Shown: positions 9,942 through 18,616, counted from the stretch's first letter. The stretch: 64,000 nt of DNA from JAOUEA01 sp963790335 (GCA_963790335.1 CAWBOB010000002.1:394432-458431); one strand, 5' to 3'. The notes: generated by a model not told the origin, from the letters alone. Made by a program: numbers and translations.

Positions 9942-11069
9942 CTACCTGCGCTTGCGTTTCGCGGGTGGCCGCCGCTTGCTCTTCGGACGCGGCCGCGAAC
10001 CCGCGCGCGCCGTCGCCGCCGTTGCCGCCGCATCGGACGTTCGTGCGGCCGCGGCCGTCGTCGTCGTGGCCGTCTCAGCCGGGGGCGCGGTCTCCGAGGG
10101 CGGTGCGATCGTGCCCCGATCCCTGGCGATCCGGCGCGCTTCCATCTGCTGGTAGCGAGGCTCCCGCATCTTCAGCACCGCGAGCAACGGCGCCGCGAGG
10201 AAGACCGACGAGTACGCCCCGATCGCGACGCCCACGAACATCGCGAAGGCGAAGTCCTTGAGGGTGTCGCCGCCGACCAGCAGCAGCGACAGGATCGGCA
10301 GCAGCACGACGAGCGAGGTGTTCACCGATCGCATCAGCACCTGGTTCAGCGAACGATCCACGACCCCCACGTAGCCGAGGCGGGTGACGAGCACGCTCGA
10401 CTCGGTGTTCTCCTTGATCTTGTCGTAGATCACCACGGTGTCGTAGAGCGAGAACCCCAGGATCGTGAGGATCGCGATGACGGTCTCGGGGGTGACCTCA
10501 CGCCCGACGAGCGCGTAGATGCCCGCCGTGATGACCACGTCGTGCACGAGCGCCACCATGGCGCCGAGCGCCATCTTCGGCTCGAACCGGAACGAGATGT
10601 ACAGGGTGATGGCCGCCAGCACGATGACGAGCCCCGTCAGGGCCTGGCGCCGCACCTCGGCGCCGAACGTGGGGCCGATGTCCTCGACGCTGACATCGGT
10701 CGGATCGATGCCGGCCTGCTCCGCCAGCGCGGCCAGCAGCTCGGCGCCTTCGCCCGTGCGCGCGAACGATTCCGTGCGGATCGCGACCTGATCACCGCTC
10801 ACGATCTGCACCTCGGCCCCCTCGCGCCCGGCGTCGGCGAGCACCGCCGAGATCTCGTCGACCGTGACCTCGGTCGCGAGCGGGTAGAGCAACCGGGCCC
10901 CACCGTCGAAGTCGATCGAGTAGTTGAGCTGCCGCACGCCGAGACCGACGAGCGATAGGGCGATCAGCACGCCGGAGAACGCGAACCAGAGGTTGCGCCG
11001 TTCCACGAACCGGAAGTGCGGGATCGTGTGACCCCGGTAGGTCTCGAGCACATCATGCAGGGCCGTCAC
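9942..11069 (-). CDS. secF: Protein translocase subunit SecF
   Basis: Membrane partner of SecD that uses the proton gradient to help pull proteins out through SecYEG. It has 375 residues. There is an N-terminal membrane helix after RRNLWFAFSGVL, an extracytoplasmic domain starting NYSIDFDGGARLLYP (the SecF FxGG motif), and five C-terminal helices with MALGAMVALVHDVVITAGIY and GFSLYDTVVIYDKIKENT, the transport core. The C-terminus is a long Ala/Thr-rich, then strongly basic tail (residues about 325-375). The ATG at 11069 overlaps the secD stop as ATGA. Confidence 0.96.
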   Translation of the reverse strand: MTALHDVLETYRGHTIPHFRFVERRNLWFAFSGVLIALSLVGLGVRQLNYSIDFDGGARLLYPLATEVTVDEISAVLADAGREGAEVQIVSGDQVAIRTESFARTGEGAELLAALAEQAGIDPTDVSVEDIGPTFGAEVRRQALTGLVIVLAAITLYISFRFEPKMALGAMVALVHDVVITAGIYALVGREVTPETVIAILTILGFSLYDTVVIYDKIKENTESSVLVTRLGYVGVVDRSLNQVLMRSVNTSLVVLLPILSLLLVGGDTLKDFAFAMFVGVAIGAYSSVFLAAPLLAVLKMREPRYQQMEARRIARDRGTIAPPSETAPPAETATTTTAAAARTSDAAATAATARAGSRPRPKSKRRPPAKRKRR

Positions 11070-13225
11070 GTTCTGCTCCCCCGCGGGTGCTCGTCGGCCG
11101 GCATGTCACCCGCGACCCCCGCGGCGAGCCCGAATCCCTTGAGCGAGACGAGCCGGGCGTTGCGCGCCAGCAGGAAGACGGTCGGCCGCTTGAAGAAGTA
11201 CACGACGAACAGGTCGAGCAGGGTCGCCACGCCCAGGGTCAGCGCGAACCCCCGCACCGAGCTCACCGCGGTGAGGTAGAGCGCGACCGCAGCGATGCCG
11301 GCGACCACGTCGGCGGCGATGATCGTCTTGTACGACCGCGCGAACGCAGGCTGTACGGCGGCGCGAGCGCTCTTGCCCCCACGCACCTCGTCCTTCAGCC
11401 GCTCGAAGAAGACGATGTAGGAGTCGGCGGTCACGCCGAGCGAGATGACCAGTCCCGCCACGCCGGCGAGGGTGAGCGCATAGCCGAACTGCAGGCCGGC
11501 GAGCGAGATCAGCGACAGCGCGAGCACCGCCCAGATCGACATGCCGAACCACGCGACGATGCCGAGCAGCCGGTAGTAGAAGAGCAGGTACAGGAAGAGC
11601 AGCAGCAGACCCCCCACGCCGGCCACGATGCCCTGTCGCAACGACTCCTGGCCGAGGGTCGGGCTCACGGTCTGCACCTGTTGGCGCGTGAGCTCGACGG
11701 GCAGCGCGCCCGCGTTCAGCACGGTCGCGAGGTCGCGGGCCTCCGGCTCGGTGAACCCGCCGGTGATCTCGCCGGTTCCACCCGTGATCGCTCCCTGCAC
11801 CGTCGGTGAGGAGATGACGACGCGGTCCACGACGATCGCGATCTGGTTCTGTGGCGGCGGCAGCGTGATCGCCGCGGTGGTCGCGTCGGCGAACCGGCCC
11901 GACGCCGCGTCGGTCAGCTGGAACGACACGGTCCACTCTGATCCCGTCGCCCCGCCGAGCACCGCGTTGGCCTCGGCGATGTCGCCTCCCCCGATGACCG
12001 ACGGCGCCAGGCGGAAGCGGTTGCCCGTCTCGTCCTCGTACACGACCTCCTGGTCTTGGAGGGCCGGGAACGAGCAGGGCTTCCGCTCGCGCTCGGCGTC
12101 GGTCGGACAGGTCACGGGCGTCGCGGCATACGCCGGATCTTCAGGGGGAACGACCGCGAGCACCGGACGCTCCTCGAGACGCGCGGTCTGTCCGATCACG
12201 TCGAGCAGTCGCTGCTGTCCGGTCGAGCGCAGACGCTCCTCGGCCGACGCCTCGTCGATGAAGCACCCGAGGTTCTCGTCGGCCGAGCTGATGACGCAGA
12301 AGAGCGTGTCGACCGAGCGCACCCGCACGTCGCGGAGGGCCGCCGTCGCCGCGGCCTCGGTCTCGGATCCACACGGAAGGTCGTTCGCCCCCAGCGACAG
12401 GCTCGAGAACACGGTCGGTTCCGGTGTAGGCGATGCCGTCGGGCTCGCCGGTGCGCTCGCTGAGGCCGACGGTGTCGGTGTGGCCGACGGTGAGGCGTCG
12501 GGCTGCTCCTCGGTCGCGGCTTCGTCGGTGACACAGAACGTCTGCCGCGTCACCTCGACCGCGAGGTCGCCGCGCGCCGCTTCGGCTTCCTTGCGTGAGG
12601 CGAAGCAATCTAACTGCTCGCCCGTGGTGCCGACGAGGCAGAACCGTTCGGTCGCGCTCCCGTCGGGGGTGCCGGGCGACGGCGAGTCGGACGAGGTCGG
12701 CGAAGGGGGCGTCTCGGGCGCCACGGTGATGGCGCGCTTCGCGAGCTTCGCGATCTCCTGCGTCGGGAAGCACTCCACCTCGGCGCCGGCCGGATCGACC
12801 AGGCACGCCTCGGCCACCTGGGGAACGACCGTGAGCTCGCCGAGGGCGTCGGTGGCCGCCTGCTCGTCGTCGGCGCACCCGTAGTTCTCGTCGTCTGGCC
12901 CGACGAGGCACGACCGCGCCTCGGCCCGTCGCTCGATCGTTCCTTGGCCGAGGCCGGGGATCTGCACCTCGATCGTCGATCCCGACACGACGATGTCGGG
13001 TTCGCCGACGCCGAAGGCATCGACCCGGTTGGCGATGTTCGTGCGGGCCTGCTCCATCACGTCCTCGGCGGTGCCGTCGGGTGCCGAGAGCGTGACCGAG
13101 ACGCCGCCTTCGAGGTCGAGGCCGAGGATCGGCCGCATCGCGCCGGTCGCGAACGCGACGATGGACGCGAGCACGAGCGCGAGCACGAAGACGATCGAGG
13201 CCCACAGGCCGCGGGTGCGCCTCAC
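11066..13225 (-). CDS. secD: Protein translocase subunit SecD with a cysteine-repeat insertion
   Basis: SecD works with SecF in the late steps of Sec export. The GTG at 13225 overlaps the upstream stop as GTGA and gives 719 residues, longer than usual. There is one membrane helix at about residues 8-30, then the P1 base (PILGLDLEGGVSVTL, QARTNIANRVDAFGVGEP, IEVQIPGLG). The C-terminal part is normal SecD: GGFTEPEARDLATVLNAG, then helices with GVTADSYIVFFERLKDE. Between about residues 100 and 390 sits an insertion with twelve cysteines: 106, 117, 141, 152, 196, 207, 231, 285, 310, 321, 373 and 384. Five pairs are spaced CX10C. A Ser/Pro/Thr-rich linker (about 240-270) interrupts one unit. The insertion is extracytoplasmic and its role is unknown. 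Confidence 0.93.
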   Translation of the reverse strand: MRRTRGLWASIVFVLALVLASIVAFATGAMRPILGLDLEGGVSVTLSAPDGTAEDVMEQARTNIANRVDAFGVGEPDIVVSGSTIEVQIPGLGQGTIERRAEARSCLVGPDDENYGCADDEQAATDALGELTVVPQVAEACLVDPAGAEVECFPTQEIAKLAKRAITVAPETPPSPTSSDSPSPGTPDGSATERFCLVGTTGEQLDCFASRKEAEAARGDLAVEVTRQTFCVTDEAATEEQPDASPSATPTPSASASAPASPTASPTPEPTVFSSLSLGANDLPCGSETEAAATAALRDVRVRSVDTLFCVISSADENLGCFIDEASAEERLRSTGQQRLLDVIGQTARLEERPVLAVVPPEDPAYAATPVTCPTDAERERKPCSFPALQDQEVVYEDETGNRFRLAPSVIGGGDIAEANAVLGGATGSEWTVSFQLTDAASGRFADATTAAITLPPPQNQIAIVVDRVVISSPTVQGAITGGTGEITGGFTEPEARDLATVLNAGALPVELTRQQVQTVSPTLGQESLRQGIVAGVGGLLLLFLYLLFYYRLLGIVAWFGMSIWAVLALSLISLAGLQFGYALTLAGVAGLVISLGVTADSYIVFFERLKDEVRGGKSARAAVQPAFARSYKTIIAADVVAGIAAVALYLTAVSSVRGFALTLGVATLLDLFVVYFFKRPTVFLLARNARLVSLKGFGLAAGVAGDMPADEHPRGSRT

Positions 13226-14037
13226 GCCAGCTCCGCTCCGTTCACCACGAGACGGAACCGGGCGTCGAGGTGCTCGGCGGCCACGCGGCAGAGCTGCATG
13301 CGCCCGAGGAAGATCTCGAAGTACTCCATGACCTGGCTGATGCCCGTGTCGATCGTCAGCTCGAGGCTGACGGTTCGGGCGGCGGAGTCTACCCGAAGGA
13401 ACGACTGCTCCACGGCGTAGTTCACGCGGTCGTGGATGTCGAGGTCGATCTGGCCGGTGGTGCGCACCCGGCTGCGATGCACGTCGGACTTGTCCGCCAG
13501 GATCACCGCGGCCGACACCGGTGAGACGGCGGTGCCCTCGGTCTCCTCGTGGTTCGCGATCGCGGCGATGATCGGCATGAGGTCGGCCGGCGCCACGGTG
13601 TCGTGCAGCGCCTGGTGCACGAGGATCGCGCCCGTCTGCCCGTGCGCGTCGCGCGCGAGGGCGTTGCCCACGTCGTGCAGGTAGCCCGCCACGCACGCGA
13701 GCGTCGCATCGCGCTCCCCGTACCCGAGCCTCGACAGCACCTGGAAGGCGATGCGGGCCACCAGGTTCGCGTGGCGGAAGCCATGCTCGGTGAACCCCAT
13801 CGCGTCCATCACGCGGTCGGCCGAGGCGATGAACCGCGAGAGCTCCTCGTTGGCCTGCACGTCCTCGAGGCTGACGGTCGCGACGTCGCCCGCGGGCAGC
13901 GACGGATCGACGGGAAGCGGCGCCGGCTCAGGGGTGGTGTCGCTCGCGACCACGGTCGATGCGCCCGTCGTGTCGGCCAGCGTCTCGACCGGTGTCTGCA
14001 CGGGCGGCTCGTCCGGCGGGACGACGGGATCGGTCAC
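13222..14037 (-). CDS. HD-domain phosphohydrolase-like protein inside the sec operon
   Basis: A 271-residue predicted metal-dependent HD-superfamily protein. The first 50 residues are Pro/Thr-rich and disordered. The HD domain follows: HGFRH (85-89), the metal-binding HDVGN (H121, D122), H141, NHEE (162-165) and a later ADKSDVHRSR (181-190). The set is complete enough for catalysis on a phosphate ester, possibly a nucleotide, but the substrate cannot be told. It overlaps yajC at its start (ATGA) and secD at its end (GTGA), so it is translated with the export genes. A hydrolase in this position is not part of the usual yajC-secD-secF operon. Confidence 0.8.
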   Translation of the reverse strand: MTDPVVPPDEPPVQTPVETLADTTGASTVVASDTTPEPAPLPVDPSLPAGDVATVSLEDVQANEELSRFIASADRVMDAMGFTEHGFRHANLVARIAFQVLSRLGYGERDATLACVAGYLHDVGNALARDAHGQTGAILVHQALHDTVAPADLMPIIAAIANHEETEGTAVSPVSAAVILADKSDVHRSRVRTTGQIDLDIHDRVNYAVEQSFLRVDSAARTVSLELTIDTGISQVMEYFEIFLGRMQLCRVAAEHLDARFRLVVNGAELA

Positions 14038-14414
14038 GTCTGCTGGAACGGCCCGTCCTGACCGTCGGGCACCTCGGTGTCGCGCTCGTCGCCCTCGAGC
14101 GCCTCGACCTCGTCCTCGTCACCTACGATCCGCCCGATGCCCGCGCGCACCATGCGGATCTGCGTGCCCGGAGCGATCTCGACCGTGACCACGTCGGTCT
14201 CGTCGTCGATCGCGACGATCGTGCCGAAGACCCCGGCGGTCGTCACGATCTCGTCGCCGACCTCGACACTGCGAAGCAACGCTTGCTGGGCGCGCGCACG
14301 CCGTTGCTGCGGTCGGATGAGCAAGAAGTAGAAGACCCCACCCATCAGGAGGAGGGGCAGGAAGGCGACGAGGCTGCTCCCGCCCTGGGAGTCCTGTGCC
14401 AGGAGCTCGAACAT
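14034..14414 (-). CDS. yajC: Preprotein translocase accessory subunit YajC
   Basis: A small membrane protein that associates with SecDF. It has 126 residues, with one helix (SLVAFLPLLLMGGVFYFLL) followed by IRPQQRRARAQQALL and VGDEIVTTAGVFGTIVAID, the YajC signature. The C-terminal 30 residues are acidic (DEDEVEALEGDE), longer than in many relatives. It is first in the yajC, HD, secD, secF, apt, rsh run. Confidence 0.95.
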   Translation of the reverse strand: MFELLAQDSQGGSSLVAFLPLLLMGGVFYFLLIRPQQRRARAQQALLRSVEVGDEIVTTAGVFGTIVAIDDETDVVTVEIAPGTQIRMVRAGIGRIVGDEDEVEALEGDERDTEVPDGQDGPFQQT

Positions 14415-14480
14415 GGTGAACCTTTCCGTTGGTGGTCTGCCTGAGGTTGCCGTGGCGCGAACCTGCGCCGAGGGGCGAGT

Positions 14481-15515
14481 CTACCGCCCGGGACCGTCCG
14501 AAAGGGGCAGGGTGCCCTCGCGCTGCGCGCCGAGGTGGCCATAGGCCCGCTCGGTCGCGACCCGACCCCGCGGGGTCCGATGGAGGAACCCGAGCTGCAG
14601 CAGGTAGGGCTCGACGACGTCCTCGACGGTGTCGGGTTCCTCGCCGACCGACGCGGCCAGCGTGGAGAGCCCGACCGGTCCCCCGCCGAACCGCTGCACG
14701 ATCGCCCGCAGGATCGCGTGGTCGAGGCGATCGAGCCCTTCCTCGTCGACCTCGAATACCTCGAGGCCCGCCCGCGCGACCTCGGCCGTGATCGCCCCGT
14801 CACGGCGCACCTCGGCGAAGTCGCGCACCCTGCGGAGCAGCCGGTTGGCGATGCGAGGCGTGCCGCGGGAGCGCCTCGCGATCTCGGCGGCACCCGGCTC
14901 GTCGAGACGCACCTCGAGGATGCCCGCGGAGCGTCCGACGATGCGCGAGAGATCGTCGACCGGGTAGTAGTCGAGCCGCGGCGAGAACCCGAACCGCTCC
15001 CGGAGGGGAAGCGTGATGCGCCCCGGCCGCGTCGTGGCGGCGACCATCGTGAACCTCGGCAGCTCGAGCCTGATGGAGCGCGCCGTCGGGCCCTTGCCCA
15101 GCACGACGTCGAGCACGAAGTCCTCGAGCGCGGGGTACAACACCTCCTCGACGGGGCGCGGCATGCGGTGGATCTCGTCGACGAAGAGCACGTCGCCGTC
15201 GCCGAGGTTCGTGAGGATCGCGGCGAGATCGCTCGGGCGATCGAGCGCCGGTCCGCTCGTCGGTTGGAAGCCGGCCCCCATCTCGTGCGCGACGATCTGT
15301 GCGAGCGTGGTCTTGCCGAGCCCCGGCGGCCCGCTGAAGAGCAGGTGGTCGACGGGTTCGTCGCGCCGACGCGCACCGTCGATCAGCAGGTGGAGCTGTT
15401 CCTTGACCCGTTCCTGGCCGACGAACTCCGTGAGGGTCGTGGGCCGCAACGCGACGTCGAACTCGCGATCCTCCGGATCGACGACCGCCGCCTCGATGAG
15501 CCGGTCGTCGTCCAC
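14481..15515 (-). CDS. ruvB: Holliday junction branch migration DNA helicase RuvB
   Basis: A hexameric motor that drives branch migration of Holliday junctions with RuvA. The GTG at 15515 lies 1 base after the ruvA stop and gives 344 residues. An earlier in-frame ATG would run back into ruvA. Motifs are RPTTLTEFVGQERVKEQL, Walker A GPPGLGKTTLA, Walker B LFVDEIHRM, sensor GATTRPG-type AATTRPGRI, and a C-terminal winged helix with EPYLLQLGFLHRTPRGRVAT. It is the last gene of the SOS-controlled ruvCAB operon. Confidence 0.96.
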   Translation of the reverse strand: MDDDRLIEAAVVDPEDREFDVALRPTTLTEFVGQERVKEQLHLLIDGARRRDEPVDHLLFSGPPGLGKTTLAQIVAHEMGAGFQPTSGPALDRPSDLAAILTNLGDGDVLFVDEIHRMPRPVEEVLYPALEDFVLDVVLGKGPTARSIRLELPRFTMVAATTRPGRITLPLRERFGFSPRLDYYPVDDLSRIVGRSAGILEVRLDEPGAAEIARRSRGTPRIANRLLRRVRDFAEVRRDGAITAEVARAGLEVFEVDEEGLDRLDHAILRAIVQRFGGGPVGLSTLAASVGEEPDTVEDVVEPYLLQLGFLHRTPRGRVATERAYGHLGAQREGTLPLSDGPGR

Positions 15516-15516
15516 G

Positions 15517-16087
15517 TCAGCGACCCACCTTCTGCAGGGCTTCACGCAGCATCTCGTCGACCTCGCGGCCCGGCGTCGTCGACGTCGCGGGTCGCCTCCG
15601 CGGCTTCCTGCGGCGTGAGACCGAGCGAGACGAGGGCGTCGCGCACGTCGACGATCGGGCCGCCCTCGCTCGGCAGCCCGGCCTCGCCGCCGAGCCGGTC
15701 GCGCAGGTCGACGACGACGCGCTGCGCGACCTTCTTGCCGACCCCGGGAACGATCGTGAGCGCGTCGGCATCACCGGCGATCACGGCTCGCCGGAGCGCG
15801 TCGGCGCTCATCGCCGACAGGAACGACAGGCCGACCTTCGGGCCGACCCCCGTCACCCCGGTGAGCAGATCGAAGAGCTCGCGCTCGTCGGTCGTGGAGA
15901 AGCCGTAGAGGGTCATCGAGTCGTCGCGCACGACCATGCGGGTGTGCACCCGGGCGCTCCTGCCGACGCCCGGGAGCCGGCTCACCACCGAGGTCGGGAC
16001 CGAGACGTCGTAGCCGACGCCGCCCACCGCGAGCACCACGCGGGTCGCGCCCTTCTCGACGACCTCGCCCTCGAGGAACGAGATCAT
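15517..16087 (-). CDS. ruvA: Holliday junction branch migration protein RuvA (one frame break)
   Basis: Binds the four-way junction and loads RuvB. The ATG at 16087 overlaps the ruvC stop (ATGA). It opens MISFLEGEVVEKGATRVVL (OB fold), followed by two helix-hairpin-helix motifs (LLTGVTGVGPKVGLSFLS and LTIVPGVGKKVAQRVVVDL) and the C-terminal RuvB-binding domain. A frame break near 15570 (coding GGGCCGCGAGG) separates DVDDAG from the expected ending REVDEMLREALQKVGR, which stops at 15517. Confidence 0.94.
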
Positions 16088-16596
16088 CGCGCGGCTCCTG
16101 CGCGTGCCGCCGCTCGCAGTGGGGCCCCGCTCAGGTGCGTGAGCGCGACCGCTGCGGCATCGACCGCGTCGGGGCTCGAGGGCAGGCCGCGGAAGCCGTG
16201 CACCCGCTCGAGCGCATCGCGCACCTGACGCTTGTCGGCGTTGCCCGCACCCGTCACCGCGCTCTTGACCTCGGTGGGGCTGTACTCCTCGACGGCGAGG
16301 CCGGCCTCGGCGGCGGCGACCATGATCGCGCCGGTGGCACGCGCCACCGTGAGCGCGCTCACGGCGTTCCGGTTGAACGCGACACGCTCCACCGCAACGC
16401 TCGTCGGCCGGTGCGTCGAGATCGCATCGCGTACGGCATCGGCGAGCGCCTTGAGCCGGTCCGCCTCAGGCGTGCCGGCGGCGGTCGCGAGCACATCGGC
16501 CCAGATCAGGATCGGACGCCGCCCGTCGCGAGCGACGGCGGCGAGGCCGAGCTTGGCCACGCCAGGATCGATCCCGAGCACGCACGAATCGAACAT
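16084..16596 (-). CDS. ruvC: Crossover junction endodeoxyribonuclease RuvC
   Basis: Cuts Holliday junctions. The ATG at 16596 gives 170 residues, the family length, starting MFDSCVLGIDPGVAKLGLA, with the first catalytic Asp in LGIDPG. Other acidic active-site positions fall in SVAVERVAFN and SSPDAVDAAAVALTH. An in-frame extension to 16674 has no family similarity and is rejected. The start codon lies inside a perfect LexA operator and 10 bases after a TAAGCT -10 element, so the transcript is probably leaderless and SOS-inducible. Confidence 0.95.
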   Translation of the reverse strand: MFDSCVLGIDPGVAKLGLAAVARDGRRPILIWADVLATAAGTPEADRLKALADAVRDAISTHRPTSVAVERVAFNRNAVSALTVARATGAIMVAAAEAGLAVEEYSPTEVKSAVTGAGNADKRQVRDALERVHGFRGLPSSPDAVDAAAVALTHLSGAPLRAAARAGAAR

Positions 16597-16603
16597 CTGT
16601 TCG
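16590..16603 (-). promoter_or_regulatory. LexA (SOS) operator over the ruvC start codon
   Basis: The 14 bases CGAAC-ATCT-GTTCG (plus strand) match the actinobacterial/Bacillus-type LexA consensus CGAAC-N4-GTTCG perfectly. The ruvC ATG occupies 16594-16596 within it. LexA bound here would block the start site of the ruvCAB transcript. Confidence 0.85.
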
Positions 16604-16606
16604 CGC

Positions 16607-16635
16607 AGCTTACGGTGACCGGTCTCGCTGGGCAA
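16607..16635 (-). promoter_or_regulatory. ruvCAB promoter
   Basis: On the minus strand, TTGCCC (16630-16635) and TAAGCT (16607-16612) are separated by exactly 17 bases. The -10 ends 10 bases before the ruvC ATG, so the transcript should start at or next to the start codon. The promoter lies inside the 3' end of the methyltransferase gene. Confidence 0.65.
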
Positions 16636-17251
16636 ACACCCATCGGAACCCCACCGGCCGCCCGTCCTCGTCATCGGTGATCACGACGGCCCGGTCGATG
16701 CGGAATCCAGCGTCGCCCAGCAGACGCGATTCCCGCTCCCACGGCATCGACGCGAAGAACATCGGCGCACCGAGCCAGCTCGGCTCGATGTCTTCTCCCG
16801 GTCGATCGCCGGTCGGGAAGGCAGCGCAGAACCAACCGCCGGGGCGGAGCCACCGCCGGATGCGCCCGAAGACGTCTTCCCGGTCACGGACGGGAACGTG
16901 ACCCATCACGTACGCCGCGATGACCGCATCGCAGGATCCATCCGGGAGTTCCAGGGTCACGAGATCCGCGACGCGGAAGTCCCCGTGTGGCACACGCTGA
17001 CGAGCGAGCACCACCTGAGCGGGCGAGAGATCGTATCCGCCATAGCGATACCGATCGACGAGTGCTTCGGTGACACGTCCTCCCGATCCATGTCCGATCT
17101 CCATGACGTCCGAGCCACGCGGAACGCGAGCGACGATCTCTTCGAGGAACCACGCCCGGGTTCCGTCGTGTGGTTTCGTCCAGTCGCGGTATCGCTCGGC
17201 GATGAGATCGTAGCCGGCTGCAACGAGCCGCCGAGCCTCGGTCGGATCCAT
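16610..17251 (-). CDS. SAM-dependent class I methyltransferase, target unknown
   Basis: A 213-residue cytoplasmic methyltransferase. The ATG at 17251 starts MDPTEARRLVAAGYDLIAERY. The SAM-binding motif I is VMEIGHGSGGRVTEALV, motif II is around VADLVTLELPDGSCDAVIAAY, and motif III is RWLRPGGWFCAAFP. This is the Methyltransf_25/11 type that acts on small molecules or lipids, and no substrate can be read from it. It lies between yebC and ruvC, facing the same way, and its end contains the ruvCAB promoter. Confidence 0.8.
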   Translation of the reverse strand: MDPTEARRLVAAGYDLIAERYRDWTKPHDGTRAWFLEEIVARVPRGSDVMEIGHGSGGRVTEALVDRYRYGGYDLSPAQVVLARQRVPHGDFRVADLVTLELPDGSCDAVIAAYVMGHVPVRDREDVFGRIRRWLRPGGWFCAAFPTGDRPGEDIEPSWLGAPMFFASMPWERESRLLGDAGFRIDRAVVITDDEDGRPVGFRWVFAQRDRSP

Positions 17252-17274
17252 GAACGGCTCCGACCGCCCTCGGG

Positions 17275-18027
17275 TCACAACGAGGCCATGACCTCTTCGG
17301 GGATGTCGAAGTTCGCGTAGACGCTCTGCACGTCGTCGAGGTCCTCGAGCGCCTCGATCAGGTTCAGCACCTGCTTCGCCTCGCCGCCGTCGACCGGGAT
17401 CGTGGTCTGCGGCATCATCGAGATCTCGGCGGAGAACACCTCGACCCCGACGGCTTCCAGGGCATCGCGCACCTGCTTGAACGCGGCCGGGTCGCTCACG
17501 ATCTCCCACGAGCTCTCGGAGTCGCGCAGATCCTCGGCGCCCGCGTCCAGCACGATCTCGAGCAGCCGCTCCTCGTCGGGGGCCACCGCCTTCTCGACCA
17601 CGACGACGCCCTTGCGCGTGAACATGAAGGCGGTCGAGCCGGTCTCACCGAGGTTGCCGCCGTTGCGCGTGAACGCGTGGCGCACCTCCTGGGCGGTGCG
17701 GTTGCGGTTGTCGGTGAGGGCCTCGACGAACAGCGCGATGCCCCCCGGCGCGTATCCCTCGTAGCTGATCTCGTCGTAGCGCGCCCCACCGTCGTCGGCG
17801 CCGGTGCCCCGCTTGATGGCACGCTCGATGTTGTCGGTCGGCACCGAGAAGCCCTTGGCCTTCTCCACCGCCGAGGCGAGGGTCATGTTGGCGGCGACGT
17901 CGCCGCTGCCGCCTTCACGGGCTGCCACTTCGACGGCGCGGAGCAGCTTCGCGTACTGGTTCGACCGCTTCGAGTCGTTCGCGGCCTTCTTCCGCTTGAT
18001 CGTGGCCCACTTCGAATGGCCGGACAT
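17275..18027 (-). CDS. yebC: YebC/PmpR-family protein
   Basis: A 250-residue cytoplasmic protein of the YebC family, described as a transcriptional regulator in some bacteria and more recently linked to translation of difficult sequences. It opens MSGHSKWATIKRKKAANDSK and carries NIERAIKRGTG, YEGYAPGGIALFVEALTDN and RNGGNLGETGSTAFMF. GGGAGGGAGT lies upstream of the ATG at 18027. A yebC next to ruvCAB is the widely conserved order. Confidence 0.95.
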   Translation of the reverse strand: MSGHSKWATIKRKKAANDSKRSNQYAKLLRAVEVAAREGGSGDVAANMTLASAVEKAKGFSVPTDNIERAIKRGTGADDGGARYDEISYEGYAPGGIALFVEALTDNRNRTAQEVRHAFTRNGGNLGETGSTAFMFTRKGVVVVEKAVAPDEERLLEIVLDAGAEDLRDSESSWEIVSDPAAFKQVRDALEAVGVEVFSAEISMMPQTTIPVDGGEAKQVLNLIEALEDLDDVQSVYANFDIPEEVMASL

Positions 18028-18049
18028 GGTTCGACTCCCTCCCGACGCC

Positions 18050-18616
18050 TCAGAGCTTGGCGAGCAGGTAGCGGTGCAGCCCGGTCTCGCCGACGAGCTC
18101 AGGATGGAACGATGATACGAGCAGGTTCCCCTGTTCGAGCACGACCGGGTCGCCCTCGTGCGTGGCGAGCACGCGCACGCGCTCGCCGATGTCGGTGATG
18201 CGCGGCGCCCTGATGAAGACGCCGCGCACGGGGTGGTCGATGCCCTCGACGTCGACGTCGGTCTCGAACGACTCGACCTGACGTCCGTAGGCGTTGCGCT
18301 CGACGCCGATGTCCATGACCGCGAACAGCGGCTGGCCGCCGAGCACACGCTCGGCGAGCACGATCATGCCGGCGCACGTGCCGAGGACCGGCATGCCCTC
18401 GGCGACCCGCTCGCGCACGGGCTCGACCAGGTCGTAGGCCTTCGCGAGCTTGCCGATCGTGGTGGATTCACCGCCCGGGATGACCAGGCAGTCGACGTCG
18501 GCGAGCTGAGCGGCGTTGCGCACCTCGACCGGGGTCGCCCCGGCGTCGGTCAGCGCCCGGCCGTGCTCGCGGAAGTCTCCCTGCAGCGCGAGCACGCCCG
18601 CCTTCACGTCGGTCAC
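18050..18616 (-). CDS. pdxT: Pyridoxal 5'-phosphate synthase glutaminase subunit PdxT
   Basis: Releases ammonia from glutamine and channels it to PdxS for vitamin B6 synthesis. It has 188 residues. The class I glutaminase features are GVLALQGDFREH, IPGGESTTIGKL, the nucleophile loop GTCAGMIVLA and the catalytic His/Glu in FHPELVG. It follows pdxS by 14 bases. Confidence 0.97.
   Translation of the reverse strand: MTDVKAGVLALQGDFREHGRALTDAGATPVEVRNAAQLADVDCLVIPGGESTTIGKLAKAYDLVEPVRERVAEGMPVLGTCAGMIVLAERVLGGQPLFAVMDIGVERNAYGRQVESFETDVDVEGIDHPVRGVFIRAPRITDIGERVRVLATHEGDPVVLEQGNLLVSSFHPELVGETGLHRYLLAKL

Noticed and set aside
13226..13696. Longer upstream start for secD
   Set aside because: The extension lies inside the HD gene in another frame and shows no SecD similarity. 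GTG 13225 overlaps the HD stop and directly precedes the first membrane helix.
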